A DNA stretch of 64,000 nt from Oryzibacter oryziterrae (GCF_021864535.1 NZ_JAKJIC010000008.1:62001-126000), one strand, 5' to 3'. Shown: positions 18,463 to 28,073, counted from the first letter of the stretch. Made by a program: numbers and translations. The notes: generated by a model not told the origin, from the letters alone.

Positions 18463-19785
18463 ATGACCGACACGCCTTCCGAAAGCTGGTTTCCCAAGTG
18501 GAAGCTGACGACGAGCGACCGCGTCGCGCCCGATGAGCGCCTGCCCTGGCCGCAGACCGTGATTGCCGGCCTGCAGCACGTGGTGGCCATGTTCGGCTCC
18601 ACCGTGCTGGCGCCGATCATCATGGGCTTCGATCCCAACGTGGCCGTGCTTTTCTCCGGTATCGGCACGCTGGTCTTCTTCCTGATCGTCGGCGGGCGCG
18701 TGCCGTCCTACCTCGGGTCGAGCTTCTCCTTCATCGCCGTGGTGATCGCCGCCAGCGCCTATGCCGGCAGCGGGCCGAATGGCAACATCTCCCTGGCGCT
18801 CGGCGGCATCATCGCGGCCGGCGCCGTCTACGCACTGATCGGCCTTGTGGTCATCAAGGTCGGTTATGGCTGGATTGAAAAGCTGATGCCGCCGGTGGTG
18901 ACGGGCGGTATCGTCGCCGCCATCGGCCTCAACCTGGCACCGATCGCGGTCAAGGGCATCTCGGCCTCGGGCTTTGACCGCAGCGTCGGCCTCGTGACCA
19001 TCGTGGCGGTGGGCGTGGCGGCGGTCTATGCGCCGGGCGTGATGAAGCGCATCCCCGTGCTGATCGGCGGCCTCGTCGGCTATCTCTATTATGCCCTGGC
19101 CGCCGGCCTTGCCGGGGCGACGCCGATCGATTTCGCCAAGCTCGCAGACGCCCCCTGGTTCGGTGCGCCGCAGTTCACCGCGCCGACCTTCTCGTCGGGC
19201 GCCATCGCGCTGATCGCGCCAGTGGCCATCATCCTGGTGGCGGAAAACCTCGGACATATCAAGGCGATCAGCGCCATGACCGGCCGCAACCTCGACGCCT
19301 ACATGGGCCGCGCCTTCCTTGGCGACGGTGTGGCAACCATCCTCTCGGGCTTCTGTGGTGGCACCGGTGTCACCACTTACGCCGAGAACATGGGCGTGAT
19401 GGCGGTAACGCGCATCTACTCGACGCTGGCCTTCGTGGTGGCGGCGCTGTTTGCCATCCTGCTTGGCTTCTCGCCGAAGTTCGGCGCGCTGATCCTGACC
19501 ATCCCCGGTCCGGTGATCGGCGGCCTCTCCATCGTCATCTTCGGCCTGATCACCGCCACCGCCGGCCGCATCTGGGTCGAGCACAAGGTGGACTTCTCGG
19601 AGACCAAGAACCTGATCACCACCGCTGCCGCCGTGATCGCCGGCGCCGGCGACCTGACGCTGAACATCGGCGGCTTCACGCTGGGTGGCATCGGGACGGC
19701 GACCTTCGGTGCCATCCTGCTCTACGCGCTGCTGAACCGCCGGCCGGATACGCCGGAGGAGCACACCTCGCTGCCGCCACTGTGA
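18463..19785 (+). CDS. Uracil/xanthine permease family transporter (NCS2, SLC23)
   Basis: A 440-residue inner-membrane nucleobase:cation symporter with 12-14 hydrophobic segments. The family motif QHVVAMFGSTVLAP lies near residue 38. The mid-protein motif region reads GGTGVTTYAENMG, close to UraA/RutG-type uracil carriers. GAGGAA precedes the ATG at 18463. The substrate (uracil, thymine or xanthine) is not resolved. The 247 bp upstream contain no riboswitch I recognise. It ends at a bidirectional terminator. Confidence 0.88.
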   Translation: MTDTPSESWFPKWKLTTSDRVAPDERLPWPQTVIAGLQHVVAMFGSTVLAPIIMGFDPNVAVLFSGIGTLVFFLIVGGRVPSYLGSSFSFIAVVIAASAYAGSGPNGNISLALGGIIAAGAVYALIGLVVIKVGYGWIEKLMPPVVTGGIVAAIGLNLAPIAVKGISASGFDRSVGLVTIVAVGVAAVYAPGVMKRIPVLIGGLVGYLYYALAAGLAGATPIDFAKLADAPWFGAPQFTAPTFSSGAIALIAPVAIILVAENLGHIKAISAMTGRNLDAYMGRAFLGDGVATILSGFCGGTGVTTYAENMGVMAVTRIYSTLAFVVAALFAILLGFSPKFGALILTIPGPVIGGLSIVIFGLITATAGRIWVEHKVDFSETKNLITTAAAVIAGAGDLTLNIGGFTLGGIGTATFGAILLYALLNRRPDTPEEHTSLPPL

Positions 19786-19803
19786 CGACTCAGGAACACG
19801 AAA

Positions 19804-19826
19804 CGGCGGGAGCCTGGCTCCCGCCG
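19804..19826. terminator. Bidirectional hairpin terminator between convergent genes
   Basis: CGGCGGGAGC pairs perfectly with GCTCCCGCCG across a 3-base loop; ATTTGCT follows on the plus strand and GTTTCGTG on the minus strand. It lies between the permease and the convergent esterase gene. Confidence 0.65.
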
Positions 19827-19834
19827 ATTTGCTG

Positions 19835-20440
19835 TCACCCGAGCATGCCGGAGAGGAACCGCCCGGCGAGGCTGGCGCCTTCAGGCGAGATGGTGTGGCC
19901 GAGACCGGCCAAAGCGTGACGCTCGACAGTGAAGCCCGCCTGCTGCAAGCGGCTCTCGGCCTGCTCGCTCTCGGTCGCCGGAATCACCCGGTCGGCCGTT
20001 CCATGCACCAGCAGAACCTTGGTTTGCGTGGCGGGCGCAAAGGGCTCAGGTGAAGAGAGCCGTCCGGAAAAGCCCACCACCGCCGCCACCGGCCAGCGAC
20101 CGGACGCAAGCGCATCCAGCGCCATGATCGTGCCCTGCGAGAAGCCGGCAAAGGCGACGCGATCGAGGCGATCGGTGAAGCCGGCCCCGGAAATCGCCGC
20201 GGAAACAGTGCGGTCGAAGGCCTCGCGCGCCGCGACGATCCGCTCGCCGCGATTGGACTCGTTGACGCCGGCAATCGAGAACCACTGATAGCCGAACCGG
20301 CTTTGATCGAAGGCGAAGGGCGCGTCAGGGGCGACGAAGACGGCGTCCGGCAATGCACCGGCCCAGACTTCGCCGAGCGCTTCAAGATCGGCGCCGCTGC
20401 TGCCAACACCGTGCAGCAGGATGACAAGGGAGTTGCTCAT
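19835..20440 (-). CDS. Alpha/beta-hydrolase, phospholipase/carboxylesterase family
   Basis: A 201-residue cytoplasmic serine esterase. It shows the oxyanion motif LLHGVGSSGADL at the N-terminus, the nucleophile elbow GFSQGTIMA, the acid in HGTADRVIP and the histidine in GLGHTI. Length is typical of the bacterial acylprotein-thioesterase-like group. AGGA lies 7 bases before the ATG at 20440. It is 32 bases downstream of the GST-type gene and probably shares its transcript. Confidence 0.88.
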   Translation of the reverse strand: MSNSLVILLHGVGSSGADLEALGEVWAGALPDAVFVAPDAPFAFDQSRFGYQWFSIAGVNESNRGERIVAAREAFDRTVSAAISGAGFTDRLDRVAFAGFSQGTIMALDALASGRWPVAAVVGFSGRLSSPEPFAPATQTKVLLVHGTADRVIPATESEQAESRLQQAGFTVERHALAGLGHTISPEGASLAGRFLSGMLG

Positions 20441-20472
20441 CTGGAAATCCTTGGAGGTCGGGACACGTGTCG

Positions 20473-21435
20473 TCAATGGCCAGCGAGCCAGGGCAGATCA
20501 GGGCCGACGGGAACGATGCAGTTGGGGTTCAGCGCCTTCAGCGAATAATAGCCGCGCTTGATGTGATCCATGTTGACGGTCGCGCGGATGCCGGGCAGCG
20601 CGAGCACGCGCAGCATATAGGCCTGAACCGCGGCATAGTCGGCAAGGCGGCGAAGGTTGCACTTGAACAGGCCGTGATAGGCGGCATCGAAGCGCACCAG
20701 CGTCACGAACAGGCGGATGTCGGCCTCGGTGAAGCGGTCGCCGAAGAGATAGACCCGACCGTCGGCGAGCCGCGCTTCGAGGTCATCCAGCATGCCGAAC
20801 ACCTGATGGAAGGCCTCCTCATAGGCGCCTTGCGTGGTGGCAAAGCCGGCGCGATAGACGCCGTTGTTGAGGCGGGGATAGATCTCGGCATTGAGGGCGT
20901 CGATATCGGCCGCCAGATCAGCCGGATAGAGATCCACGTCCGAACGCGCCAGCGTGCCGAAACCCGTGTTGAAGATACGCAGGATGTCGGCGGACTCGTT
21001 GTTGACGATGGTCTGCCGCTCTTTGTCCCAGAGAACAGGCACTGTGGCGCGACCGGTGAAGCGAGGATCGGCGCGGGTGTAAAGTTCGTGCAGATGGGTG
21101 ACGCCGTGCAGCGGATCCGCCGTCGCGCCGGGATAGTCGCCGAAGCGCCAGCCCTGCTCTGTCATGGTCGGCTCGACCACGGAGACCGAGATCACATCCT
21201 CAAGCCCCTTGAGGCTGCGGGCCATCAGCGTACGCGAGGCCCAGGGGCAGATGAGGCCGACATAGAGGTGATAGCGCCCGGCCTCGGCGGCAAAGCCGCC
21301 CTCCCCGGTCGGTCCGGCTAATCCGTCGACGGTGACGAAATTGCGAAAGCTGGAGATCTGGCGCACGAAGCCGCCCTTGGCGTCTGCCTGCTGGACCGGA
21401 TGCCAGTCCGCCGTCCATTTTCCGTCCACAAGCAT
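20473..21435 (-). CDS. Glutathionyl-hydroquinone reductase (Xi-class glutathione S-transferase, YqjG/ECM4 family)
   Basis: A 320-residue protein that reduces glutathionyl-hydroquinones to hydroquinones using glutathione. The catalytic cysteine motif LICPWASRTLMA lies in the thioredoxin-like N-domain. FRNFVTVDG, VPVLWDKERQTIVNNESADI and RFTEADIRLFVTLVRFD are characteristic of the family. GGAGAG lies 7 bases before the ATG at 21435. Likely role is detoxifying quinones; the adjacent esterase and rubrerythrin fit a general stress context. Confidence 0.9.
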   Translation of the reverse strand: MLVDGKWTADWHPVQQADAKGGFVRQISSFRNFVTVDGLAGPTGEGGFAAEAGRYHLYVGLICPWASRTLMARSLKGLEDVISVSVVEPTMTEQGWRFGDYPGATADPLHGVTHLHELYTRADPRFTGRATVPVLWDKERQTIVNNESADILRIFNTGFGTLARSDVDLYPADLAADIDALNAEIYPRLNNGVYRAGFATTQGAYEEAFHQVFGMLDDLEARLADGRVYLFGDRFTEADIRLFVTLVRFDAAYHGLFKCNLRRLADYAAVQAYMLRVLALPGIRATVNMDHIKRGYYSLKALNPNCIVPVGPDLPWLAGH

Positions 21436-21552
21436 GAAGTCACTCTCCGAAAGCCTAACTGCTGTTCGGAGACATAGGTCGTTCGACAAATGCAATAAAG
21501 AGCCCGCGACGAAACAAGATCGTTCACGAAATGGGAAACAATGCGCAAGAAG

Positions 21553-21578
21553 CGCTCCCCGCCGCATGGCGGAGAGCG
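21553..21578 (-). terminator. Probable terminator of the rubrerythrin gene
   Basis: CGCTC-C-CCGCC pairs with GGCGG-A-GAGCG across a GCAT loop (one mismatch). On the minus strand it is followed by CTTCTTG. It lies ~27 bases after the rubrerythrin stop codon. Confidence 0.5.
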
Positions 21579-21604
21579 AAAGATGCGGCCTTGAGCGAAG
21601 GAGC

Positions 21605-22105
21605 TCAGCCGATCACGTCGTAATTCTCGCCCTTGAGATGGCAGACCGGGCAGGCGTCCGGCGCGTCGCCGATGACGGTGTGGCCGCAGTTGGGGCAGAC
21701 ACGAACCACGACATCGCCGATGTCGGCGCCCGCCTCGACGGCGGCCAGCGCTTCGGTGAAGAGATCGAAATGCACCTTCTCCACATCGAGCGCATAGCGC
21801 ATGGAGATCTCGGCCTTCTTCTGGCCCTCCGTCTTGGCCGTCTCGACCATGGGCGGATACATCTCGGTGAACTCTTCCTTCTCGCCGGCCATGGCGGCCT
21901 TGAGGTTCTCGACCGTGCCCTTGATGCCACCCATGGCTCGGAAATGGGCGAGCGCGTGAATGGTCTCAGCCGCCGCCACTGCGCGGAACAGCTTGGCGAC
22001 GCCAGGGAAGCCGTCGTTCTCGGCGCGCTCACCGAAGGCGAGATACTTGCGGTTGGCCTGGCTTTCGCCGGCGAAGGCTTCCTTGAGATTGTCGAGCGTT
22101 TTCAT
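21605..22105 (-). CDS. Rubrerythrin
   Basis: A 166-residue non-haem iron protein that reduces hydrogen peroxide in the cytoplasm. The ferritin-like domain carries the diiron ligands (GESQANRKY near 15 and AAAETIHALAHF near 45, plus the second pair near MRYALDVEKVHFDLF). The C-terminal rubredoxin-type domain binds a single iron through CPNCG and CPVC. Length is normal for short rubrerythrins. AAGGA precedes the ATG. It appears to be monocistronic. Confidence 0.93.
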   Translation of the reverse strand: MKTLDNLKEAFAGESQANRKYLAFGERAENDGFPGVAKLFRAVAAAETIHALAHFRAMGGIKGTVENLKAAMAGEKEEFTEMYPPMVETAKTEGQKKAEISMRYALDVEKVHFDLFTEALAAVEAGADIGDVVVRVCPNCGHTVIGDAPDACPVCHLKGENYDVIG

Positions 22106-22289
22106 GGGTCACGGTCCTTGCTGGGCGGGCGGCATGCGCCCGCTGTCGGGGGATCAGGGAACGGAAGCCCCCAAATCCGTCCGCTGTACCGAGACCTTAG
22201 AAAAGTTCCGAGGACTTGGGGATCAGGACAACCCCGCGAAACCGTGTTTCCCTGAGCCAGCGACCGCTCTGCAGGCCCAATGGTGCAAA

Positions 22290-22859
22290 CTATTCCGTGA
22301 TACCCGGCCGCGGTACCGGCTCCCGCTTCTCGACCGGCAGGCCTGCGGCTGTCCAGCCATCAGTCCCCTCGGGGTACCAGCTGACGGCGGTATAGCCCCA
22401 GGACACCGCCCGCTTGGCGGCGTTCCAGCTCATCCAGCATTGCGAGCGGCAATAGAACACGACGCTGCGGCCATGTTCGCCCGCAACGGCCTTGTCGAGA
22501 TTGTCGCGGAAGTAGGCCTCCATCTCGGCCGAGAGCTCGCCATAGCCAACGTCCGGCAGCCAGATGGACCCGGGAATGTCTTCACGCGGCGGCAGATGGA
22601 AGATGGTGCCCTTGGGCAGGTTCGGCTTGGGCGGCTTGGGCAACACATCGATCAGGACGGACTTGCCGTCCGCTCGCCGCGCGACCATCTCCTTGGTGCT
22701 CAGCACATGCGCTCCGGCCAAAGTGTCGGGAACCGGCGCGCGATACTCTTCCGTGCGATAGCCGGACGGCTCAGGCACACCCGCTGCGGCAGTGCCGGCC
22801 AGAGACAAGACAATGACACCGCAGGCGATGAAGCTTCGAACCATGACACCCTCGCTCAT
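22290..22859 (-). CDS. PQQ-dependent catabolism-associated CXXXCW motif protein
   Basis: A 189-residue exported rhodanese-fold protein of the family found beside PQQ-dependent alcohol dehydrogenases. A signal peptide (VRSFIACGVIVLSLAGTAAAG) is followed by a rhodanese-like domain with the defining CRSQCW motif (YCRSQCWMSWNAAKRA). The start at 22859 overlaps the xoxJ stop as ATGA, implying translational coupling; an in-frame ATG at 22844 with AGGG 4 bases upstream is also possible. Family function is unproven; a redox or cofactor role in the periplasmic quinoprotein system is assumed from context. Confidence 0.88.
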   Translation of the reverse strand: MSEGVMVRSFIACGVIVLSLAGTAAAGVPEPSGYRTEEYRAPVPDTLAGAHVLSTKEMVARRADGKSVLIDVLPKPPKPNLPKGTIFHLPPREDIPGSIWLPDVGYGELSAEMEAYFRDNLDKAVAGEHGRSVVFYCRSQCWMSWNAAKRAVSWGYTAVSWYPEGTDGWTAAGLPVEKREPVPRPGITE

Positions 22860-23737
22860 TCGGTGATGGGACGATCCTTCTCATCCAGAATCGGAACACC
22901 AAAGTCGATCAGGATCTTGTTGATCTCCTTCTGGTTTTCCTTGATCAGGGTGTTGAGCTGACGCTTCCAGTTCTGGTCGGATGCCCGCACACCCATGGTG
23001 ATGCGATAGGTCATCTTCGGACCGTGGGTCTCCTTGACCAGCGGCACCACCTTGAGATCCTGCCCGCTCTTCTTGGCAAAATAGCCCCCGATCGGCCCCC
23101 AGAAGATCGCTACGTCGGTGGTGCCATCCACGAGATCCTTGATCATCATCTCGGGCACATGCGTGTAGCGCGTGTCCACCTGCAGCGGATAGGGATGCAC
23201 CGAAGCCATGAAGCCGGCGGCGGCGATGTTGTTGCCCGGCGGCGTGCCGGCAACGAGGCCGATCTTCAGCCCTTTGAGACGCGGATCGGACAAGGTGTCG
23301 ATGCCATCGGCCTTGGAGCCGGCCTTGGTGACCATCACATAGGACGTCCGATAATAGGCATTGGTGTTCTGCACCAACTCGTCGCCCTGCGCATATCCCA
23401 TGATCACGTCGCAGCGGCGCTCACCGAGCGTCTTGCGCACGAAGCCGGTGGCCATGGGATACCAGGTGTATTCGACATGCTTGCCGAGCTTGGCGGCCAG
23501 CAGGTCGGCAAGCTTGTTCTCGAAGCCTTCAAGCTTGTCGTTGGAGCTTGGCAGGCTCGACGGATCGGCACAGACCCGGAAGTTGTTGGGGTCGATGAGC
23601 TCGACGGCTTGCGAAAAGGTCTCTGCCGTCACGCGGTCCTGCGCCTGGTTGAGCGCGGCGTCCTGCGCCAGAGACGGCAACGTGTTGAGACCGGCCAGAA
23701 GACCGAAGAGAGCGGCAGCGGATTGCTTGCGGGACAC
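22856..23737 (-). CDS. xoxJ: XoxJ-type periplasmic substrate-binding-like protein
   Basis: A 293-residue periplasmic protein with the fold of type II solute-binding proteins (FRVCADPSSLPSSN, then GYAQGDEL and VAGTPPGN). It belongs to the quinoprotein dehydrogenase-associated group. MxaJ/XoxJ proteins are required for the dehydrogenase to mature and do not act as ordinary transport receptors. The signal peptide spans about 25 residues and ends near SLAQ. The GTG at 23737 has GGAGG 5 bases upstream; an ATG at 23761 would give a longer n-region. It lies 224 bases downstream of xoxG. Confidence 0.88.
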   Translation of the reverse strand: MSRKQSAAALFGLLAGLNTLPSLAQDAALNQAQDRVTAETFSQAVELIDPNNFRVCADPSSLPSSNDKLEGFENKLADLLAAKLGKHVEYTWYPMATGFVRKTLGERRCDVIMGYAQGDELVQNTNAYYRTSYVMVTKAGSKADGIDTLSDPRLKGLKIGLVAGTPPGNNIAAAGFMASVHPYPLQVDTRYTHVPEMMIKDLVDGTTDVAIFWGPIGGYFAKKSGQDLKVVPLVKETHGPKMTYRITMGVRASDQNWKRQLNTLIKENQKEINKILIDFGVPILDEKDRPITE

Positions 23738-23961
23738 GAAACCCTCCCATGGCTCGGCCATACACCGAGCCTTTCTTCACCGCGCCGATCTCCGCCGGCG
23801 TTTGGATTGCGTCGACTGAACCACAGGCCCAGGCAAAGATCACGTTACCATCTGGTCACATCGGGCGACGGACTCAACCTGGCACGCCCCAGATGGCGCC
23901 GCGAGGGCTCGCGATCCGATGTCCTGCGGGGCGGCGCATACCGCCTGCCCCGCCAACTGGA

Positions 23962-24471
23962 TCAGTTCGTGAAGCCCAGGCAAGAGTAGGCAGCCTCCTT
24001 GGCGGTCTTGTTGAGCGGCGGCTTCTTGGGCTCGCCACGGTCGATCGCACCATCGGCACGGGCGCGCAGATAGACGTAGATATAGTCCATGTAGCACATG
24101 ACGTTGAGGTCGGTGCCCCAGGCCGGCATCACCGAGTTGCCCGCGGTGTTCCACTTGTTCTGCTGACCGCTGGCGACGATGCCGGCAAAGGTCGAGTAGT
24201 CGAACTTCTGCAGCGACTTGGCGAGCGGCGGCGCAAAGGACGAACCCATGCCGTCCGGCCCATGGCAGGCCATGCAGTTGGCCGTATAACGCTTGTAGCC
24301 CATCCAGGTGTAGTAATCGACGGTGCCATCCGCTTCCTTCTTGTAGGTGGGATCACCGTTGGCATCCAGCCATTTGCCAGCATCATCCTGGCTTACGGGA
24401 GCGGGATCGTTGGCATAGGCTGCGCCGGCCACCAGCATTGCTGCAACAAAGGTCAAGGTCTTCACGAACAT
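23962..24471 (-). CDS. xoxG: XoxG-type cytochrome c, electron acceptor of XoxF
   Basis: A 169-residue periplasmic c-type cytochrome that takes electrons from the PQQ of XoxF. The signal peptide ends near AAYAND. A single haem-binding CMACHG lies near residue 70, and the likely methionine axial ligand is in NSVMPAWG. The tail contains CYMDYIYVYLRAR. GGAG lies 6 bases before the ATG at 24471. A strong terminator between xoxF and xoxG suggests that xoxG is made from readthrough or from its own promoter in the ~250 bp upstream. Confidence 0.9.
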   Translation of the reverse strand: MFVKTLTFVAAMLVAGAAYANDPAPVSQDDAGKWLDANGDPTYKKEADGTVDYYTWMGYKRYTANCMACHGPDGMGSSFAPPLAKSLQKFDYSTFAGIVASGQQNKWNTAGNSVMPAWGTDLNVMCYMDYIYVYLRARADGAIDRGEPKKPPLNKTAKEAAYSCLGFTN

Positions 24472-24721
24472 CAACGTCTCCAGTCCTCTCTGGTTGGGCT
24501 CTCTTCGCGCCGGCATCTTGTTTTGTCTTGAGCCCTGATTTGACACCTATTCCAGCTGAACAGTCGATGAGCCAAATGGCCGCGCCTATTCTTTGGAACC
24601 TCTGAGCCCCCGCCGATCAGGCAGAATCAATCGGATCGACAAGCGGTTGCCCAAACTCTTCAATCCGGAGCGACGTCCTGTGGGCCTGACAATGGCGTCA
24701 GACCGGAGATCACTCCAAGGA

Positions 24722-24766
24722 AAAGGCCCGGAGCGCCCCCGCGCGCGGCGGGTGAACCGGGCCTTT
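24722..24766 (-). terminator. Rho-independent terminator downstream of xoxF
   Basis: On the minus strand AAAGGCCCGG pairs with CCGGGCCTTT (10 bp, large GC-rich loop), and the 3' arm runs into TTTTCCTT. It begins 25 bases after the xoxF stop codon. Confidence 0.75.
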
Positions 24767-24790
24767 CCACTGTCACTTCAAGCCATACGA

Positions 24791-26596
24791 TCAGGGCAGC
24801 GTGAACACGGTCAGCTGGCCACCGAGAGCGGTGTACTTGCTGAGACCGGCATAGCCACCCACCGCGCCAAGGCCGGCGTTCGGATCGGTCAGGCCGGCGG
24901 CGAGACCGATACCGGCCCAACCACCAACACCCGAGAGCACCGACACATACTGCTTGCCGGCATGCTCGTAGGTCATCACGTTACCGATGATGCCCGACGG
25001 GGTCTTGAACTTGTAGAGCAGCGTGCCGTCGGTAGCAGACACAGCCTTCAGGTAGCCTTCGAGGGTACCGTAGAAGACGATGTCGCCATCGGTGGCCAGA
25101 GCGCCGGACCACACCGAGAACTGCTCGGGCAGCGACCAGACGATCTTGCCGGCAACGCCGTCCCAGGCGATGAAGTTACCCATGCCGCCATGGCTGTTCG
25201 GCGCGGGATACATCGACAGGGTGGCACCGACATAGGGCTGACCCGCGGTGTAGGACACGCGGAACGGCTCGTAGTCCATGCAGACGTGGTTGGTCGGCAC
25301 GTAGAACAGCTTGGTCTTCGGCGAGTAGGCCGCAGGCTGCTGGTCCTTGGAACCAAGCGCCGCCGGGCAGACGCCGGTGGTGTTGGTGTCTTCGCCGTTC
25401 TGATGGGTCGAATACTGGGCAACGACAGCCGGACGACCGTAGTTCGGGCTGTTCTTGTCCATGTCGACGCCGGTCGACCAGTTGACCGCCGGGTCATACT
25501 TCTGGGCAACCAGAAGCTCGCCGGATTCACGATCGAGCGTATAGCCGAAGCCGTTACGGTCGAAGTGTGTGAGCAGCTTGCGCGGCTTACCATCAACGTC
25601 CTGATCGGTCAGGATCATTTCGTTGATGCCGTCATAGTCCCACTCGTCATGCGGGGTCATCTGATAGACCCACTTGGCGACGCCGGTGTTCAGGTCGCGG
25701 GCCCAGATGGTCATCGACCACTTGTTGTCGCCCGGACGCTGCGACGGGTTCCACGTGGACGGGTTACCCGAGCCGTAATAGACCAGGTTCAGAGCCGGGT
25801 CGTAGGAATACCAGCCCCAGGTCGTGCCGCCACCGATCTTCCACTGATCGCCTTCCCAGGTCGAGATGCCCGAGTCCTTGCCGACCGGCTTGCCGAGAGC
25901 GGTGGTCTTCTCCGGATCCATCAGCGTGTCGCTGTCCGGACCCATGGAATAACCGCGCCAGGCCTTGGTGCCGTCCTTCAGGTTATAGGCGGTGATCGAA
26001 CCGCGAACACCGAATTCACCACCGGAGATGCCGATGAAGACCTTGTCCCCGAACACATGCGGCGCCGAGGTGCCGGTCTCGCCGATGGCCGGATCGCCGT
26101 TCTTCACGGACCAGGCAACGGCACCGGTCTTGGCGTCGAGCGCCACGACGGTGGTGTCGGCCTGATGCAGGATGATCTTGCCGTCGCCATAGGCGAGACC
26201 ACGGTTGACCGTGTCGCAGCACATCACCGGGATCACGTTCGGATCCTGGGTCGGCTGGTACTTCCAGAGAATGGCGCCGTCGTTGTTCAGATCGAGTGCG
26301 TACACGATGTTCGGAAACGGCGTGTGGACGTACATGACGTCGCCGATCACCAGCGGCGAACCTTCGTGACCGCGCAGAACGCCCGTCGAGAACGTCCAGG
26401 AGACCTTGAGGTCCTTGACGTTGTCCTTGTTGATCTGGTTCAGCGTCGAGTAGCGCGTATTGGAATAGTTGCCAGCCTGGGCCGCCCAGTTCTTGGCATC
26501 ACCAATCAGGCCATCAAGTTCGGCATCGGCGTAAGCCGCACCGACCGAAAGGGCCATGAAGGCCGTCATGCATACTGTGGAAAGAATTTTCCTCAT
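24791..26596 (-). CDS. xoxF: Lanthanide-dependent PQQ methanol dehydrogenase XoxF
   Basis: A 601-residue periplasmic quinoprotein that oxidises methanol (and often formaldehyde). The signal peptide ends near AYAD (23). Tryptophan-docking propeller blades follow, with the vicinal disulphide Cys126-Cys127 (VMCCDTV) next to PQQ. The catalytic Asp320 and the extra Asp322 in DEWDYDGIN mark it as XoxF: calcium-type MxaF has alanine at the second position. Length and conservation are normal. GGGAGA lies ~7 bases before the ATG. It sits with xoxG, xoxJ and quinoprotein-relay genes; no mxa or pqq biosynthesis genes are in the window. Confidence 0.96.
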   Translation of the reverse strand: MRKILSTVCMTAFMALSVGAAYADAELDGLIGDAKNWAAQAGNYSNTRYSTLNQINKDNVKDLKVSWTFSTGVLRGHEGSPLVIGDVMYVHTPFPNIVYALDLNNDGAILWKYQPTQDPNVIPVMCCDTVNRGLAYGDGKIILHQADTTVVALDAKTGAVAWSVKNGDPAIGETGTSAPHVFGDKVFIGISGGEFGVRGSITAYNLKDGTKAWRGYSMGPDSDTLMDPEKTTALGKPVGKDSGISTWEGDQWKIGGGTTWGWYSYDPALNLVYYGSGNPSTWNPSQRPGDNKWSMTIWARDLNTGVAKWVYQMTPHDEWDYDGINEMILTDQDVDGKPRKLLTHFDRNGFGYTLDRESGELLVAQKYDPAVNWSTGVDMDKNSPNYGRPAVVAQYSTHQNGEDTNTTGVCPAALGSKDQQPAAYSPKTKLFYVPTNHVCMDYEPFRVSYTAGQPYVGATLSMYPAPNSHGGMGNFIAWDGVAGKIVWSLPEQFSVWSGALATDGDIVFYGTLEGYLKAVSATDGTLLYKFKTPSGIIGNVMTYEHAGKQYVSVLSGVGGWAGIGLAAGLTDPNAGLGAVGGYAGLSKYTALGGQLTVFTLP

Positions 26597-26614
26597 CAGT
26601 GTTCTCCCTAGACC

Positions 26615-26629
26615 ACACTTTATGAGTGT
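26615..26629. promoter_or_regulatory. Small inverted repeat in the xoxF leader
   Basis: ACACT-TTATG-AGTGT lies 19-33 bases upstream of the xoxF start codon. It could be an operator or a short leader hairpin. The remaining divergent gap (26597-26924) must hold promoters for xoxF and the metallohydrolase gene, but no clear -35/-10 pair was recognised. Confidence 0.3.
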
Positions 26630-26924
26630 ACCGGATCTGACGACGATGCGTTTCGGCTGAAAACCGACCGCAAGCCAAGGATGTCCGGGTGTCCTCCGAC
26701 CGTGTGTCACGCCCGATGCACTAAGTTCCCTCTCCCGTGCATCGGCCTCCGATATCGCCCGCACTTCCCTCCAGCGCGGCCGTCTATCGATCGGCGACTT
26801 CGATCAATGTACTGAGCTTTACGGATGCTCGCAAGCACACCCCCTTGTTCGACCTTGGGCTAACACCTACCAAACAAGTCAGGACAGCGGCCGGGAGACC
26901 GCTGAAGCCCCGGGAGGAAAATCA

Positions 26925-27992
26925 ATGATTTTCAATGCTTTGCGCGAAAAACAACGAAAATCCTATATTCACATGACCAATCGACCGATTGATAGCGCCT
27001 ATCAAAAGGTCGATGGACCGCGTGCAGTGCAACAGCAAAAGCCGTTGCCGCGGAGGTGTATTGCCGGCCTCGGCAACCTGGCTTCCCTGGCTCTCATGGC
27101 CGCAATGGCGCTGTCGTGTTCCCTCGCCGAGGCTGCCCCTCTGACCATCACGGAGATTGCGCCGGGCGTGTTCGCCCATCAAGGACAGGTGGAGCCTATG
27201 ACCTTGGGAAACCGAGGGAATATCGCCAACATCGGCTTCATCGTCGGCGATAAATCGGTCGCAGTCGTCGACACCGGCGGCTCCGTTGCCGAGGCGCAGG
27301 ACCTGCTCGAAACAATTCGTTCAACCACAGACAAGCCGATTTCGCATGTGATCCTGACCCACATGCATCCCGACCACATCTTCGGCAGCGCAGCATTCCT
27401 GAGACCAGATGTCGCATTCGTAGGCCACGCGCGTCTTAATGCCGCTATCGAAGCTCGATACAGCTACTATCTCGAAGCAAACCGGCCGATCCTCGGCGAA
27501 AAACTCGTCCGCGAACTCAGCCAGGCACATGTAACGCTTCCCGTCGCGGATCGGCTGGACATCGACCTGGGCGGTCGAATCATCAGCCTCCGCGCCTGGC
27601 CTCTTGCCCATACCGACAATGACCTGACGGTGCTGGACCAGAAGACCGGCGTGATGTTTACCGGCGACCTCGTCTTCACCACCCACACCCCCTCCATCGA
27701 CGGATCGATCAGAGGCTGGCTGAAGGTGCTGGACGAGATGGCCCGGATGCCGGTCAGCAAGATCGTACCCGGACATGGGGCCATCGGCGCACCCTGGCCG
27801 GCCGCCATGCAGGCCGAGCAGCGCTATCTGAATGTGCTCGTGGACGACATCAAGGCCGCGCTCGCCGCCAACAAGACGCTGGCTGAAACGGTCGAAACCG
27901 CCGGCCGCAGCGAAGCGGGCAACTGGCTGCTGTTCGACGACTACAACAAGCGCAATGTCACCACCGCCTTTGCCGAACTCGAATGGGAGTGA
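26925..27992 (+). CDS. Quinoprotein relay system zinc metallohydrolase (MBL fold)
   Basis: A 355-residue exported metallo-beta-lactamase-fold protein of the group found with PQQ alcohol dehydrogenases and SoxYZ-like carriers. Zinc ligands are visible: HMHPDH (146-151), His229 (AHTDND), Asp248 (FTGDLV) and the C-terminal PGHG histidine. GGAGG lies 7 bases before the ATG at 26925. This start gives an unusually long, basic 45-residue leader before the hydrophobic signal core (47-70); a start at Met17 is possible. It is divergent from xoxF and upstream of the SoxYZ-like gene. The reaction is unknown. Confidence 0.85.
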   Translation: MIFNALREKQRKSYIHMTNRPIDSAYQKVDGPRAVQQQKPLPRRCIAGLGNLASLALMAAMALSCSLAEAAPLTITEIAPGVFAHQGQVEPMTLGNRGNIANIGFIVGDKSVAVVDTGGSVAEAQDLLETIRSTTDKPISHVILTHMHPDHIFGSAAFLRPDVAFVGHARLNAAIEARYSYYLEANRPILGEKLVRELSQAHVTLPVADRLDIDLGGRIISLRAWPLAHTDNDLTVLDQKTGVMFTGDLVFTTHTPSIDGSIRGWLKVLDEMARMPVSKIVPGHGAIGAPWPAAMQAEQRYLNVLVDDIKAALAANKTLAETVETAGRSEAGNWLLFDDYNKRNVTTAFAELEWE

Positions 27993-28073
27993 TCAGCGAG
28001 GCGCGGCGGGGGGACGCATGTATGAATGATCTCTAATATGCAACAATGCTTCAGGGAAATGGGAGGATTTTCC

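Noticed and set aside
18151..19764. 537-residue open frame opposite the nucleobase permease
   Set aside because: Antisense to a membrane transporter with full family motifs; the frame is extremely rich in Asp, His, Gln and Arg, the expected complement of hydrophobic codons.
24593..26611. 672-residue open frame opposite xoxF
   Set aside because: Antisense to an unmistakable XoxF; no recognisable domain or start signal.
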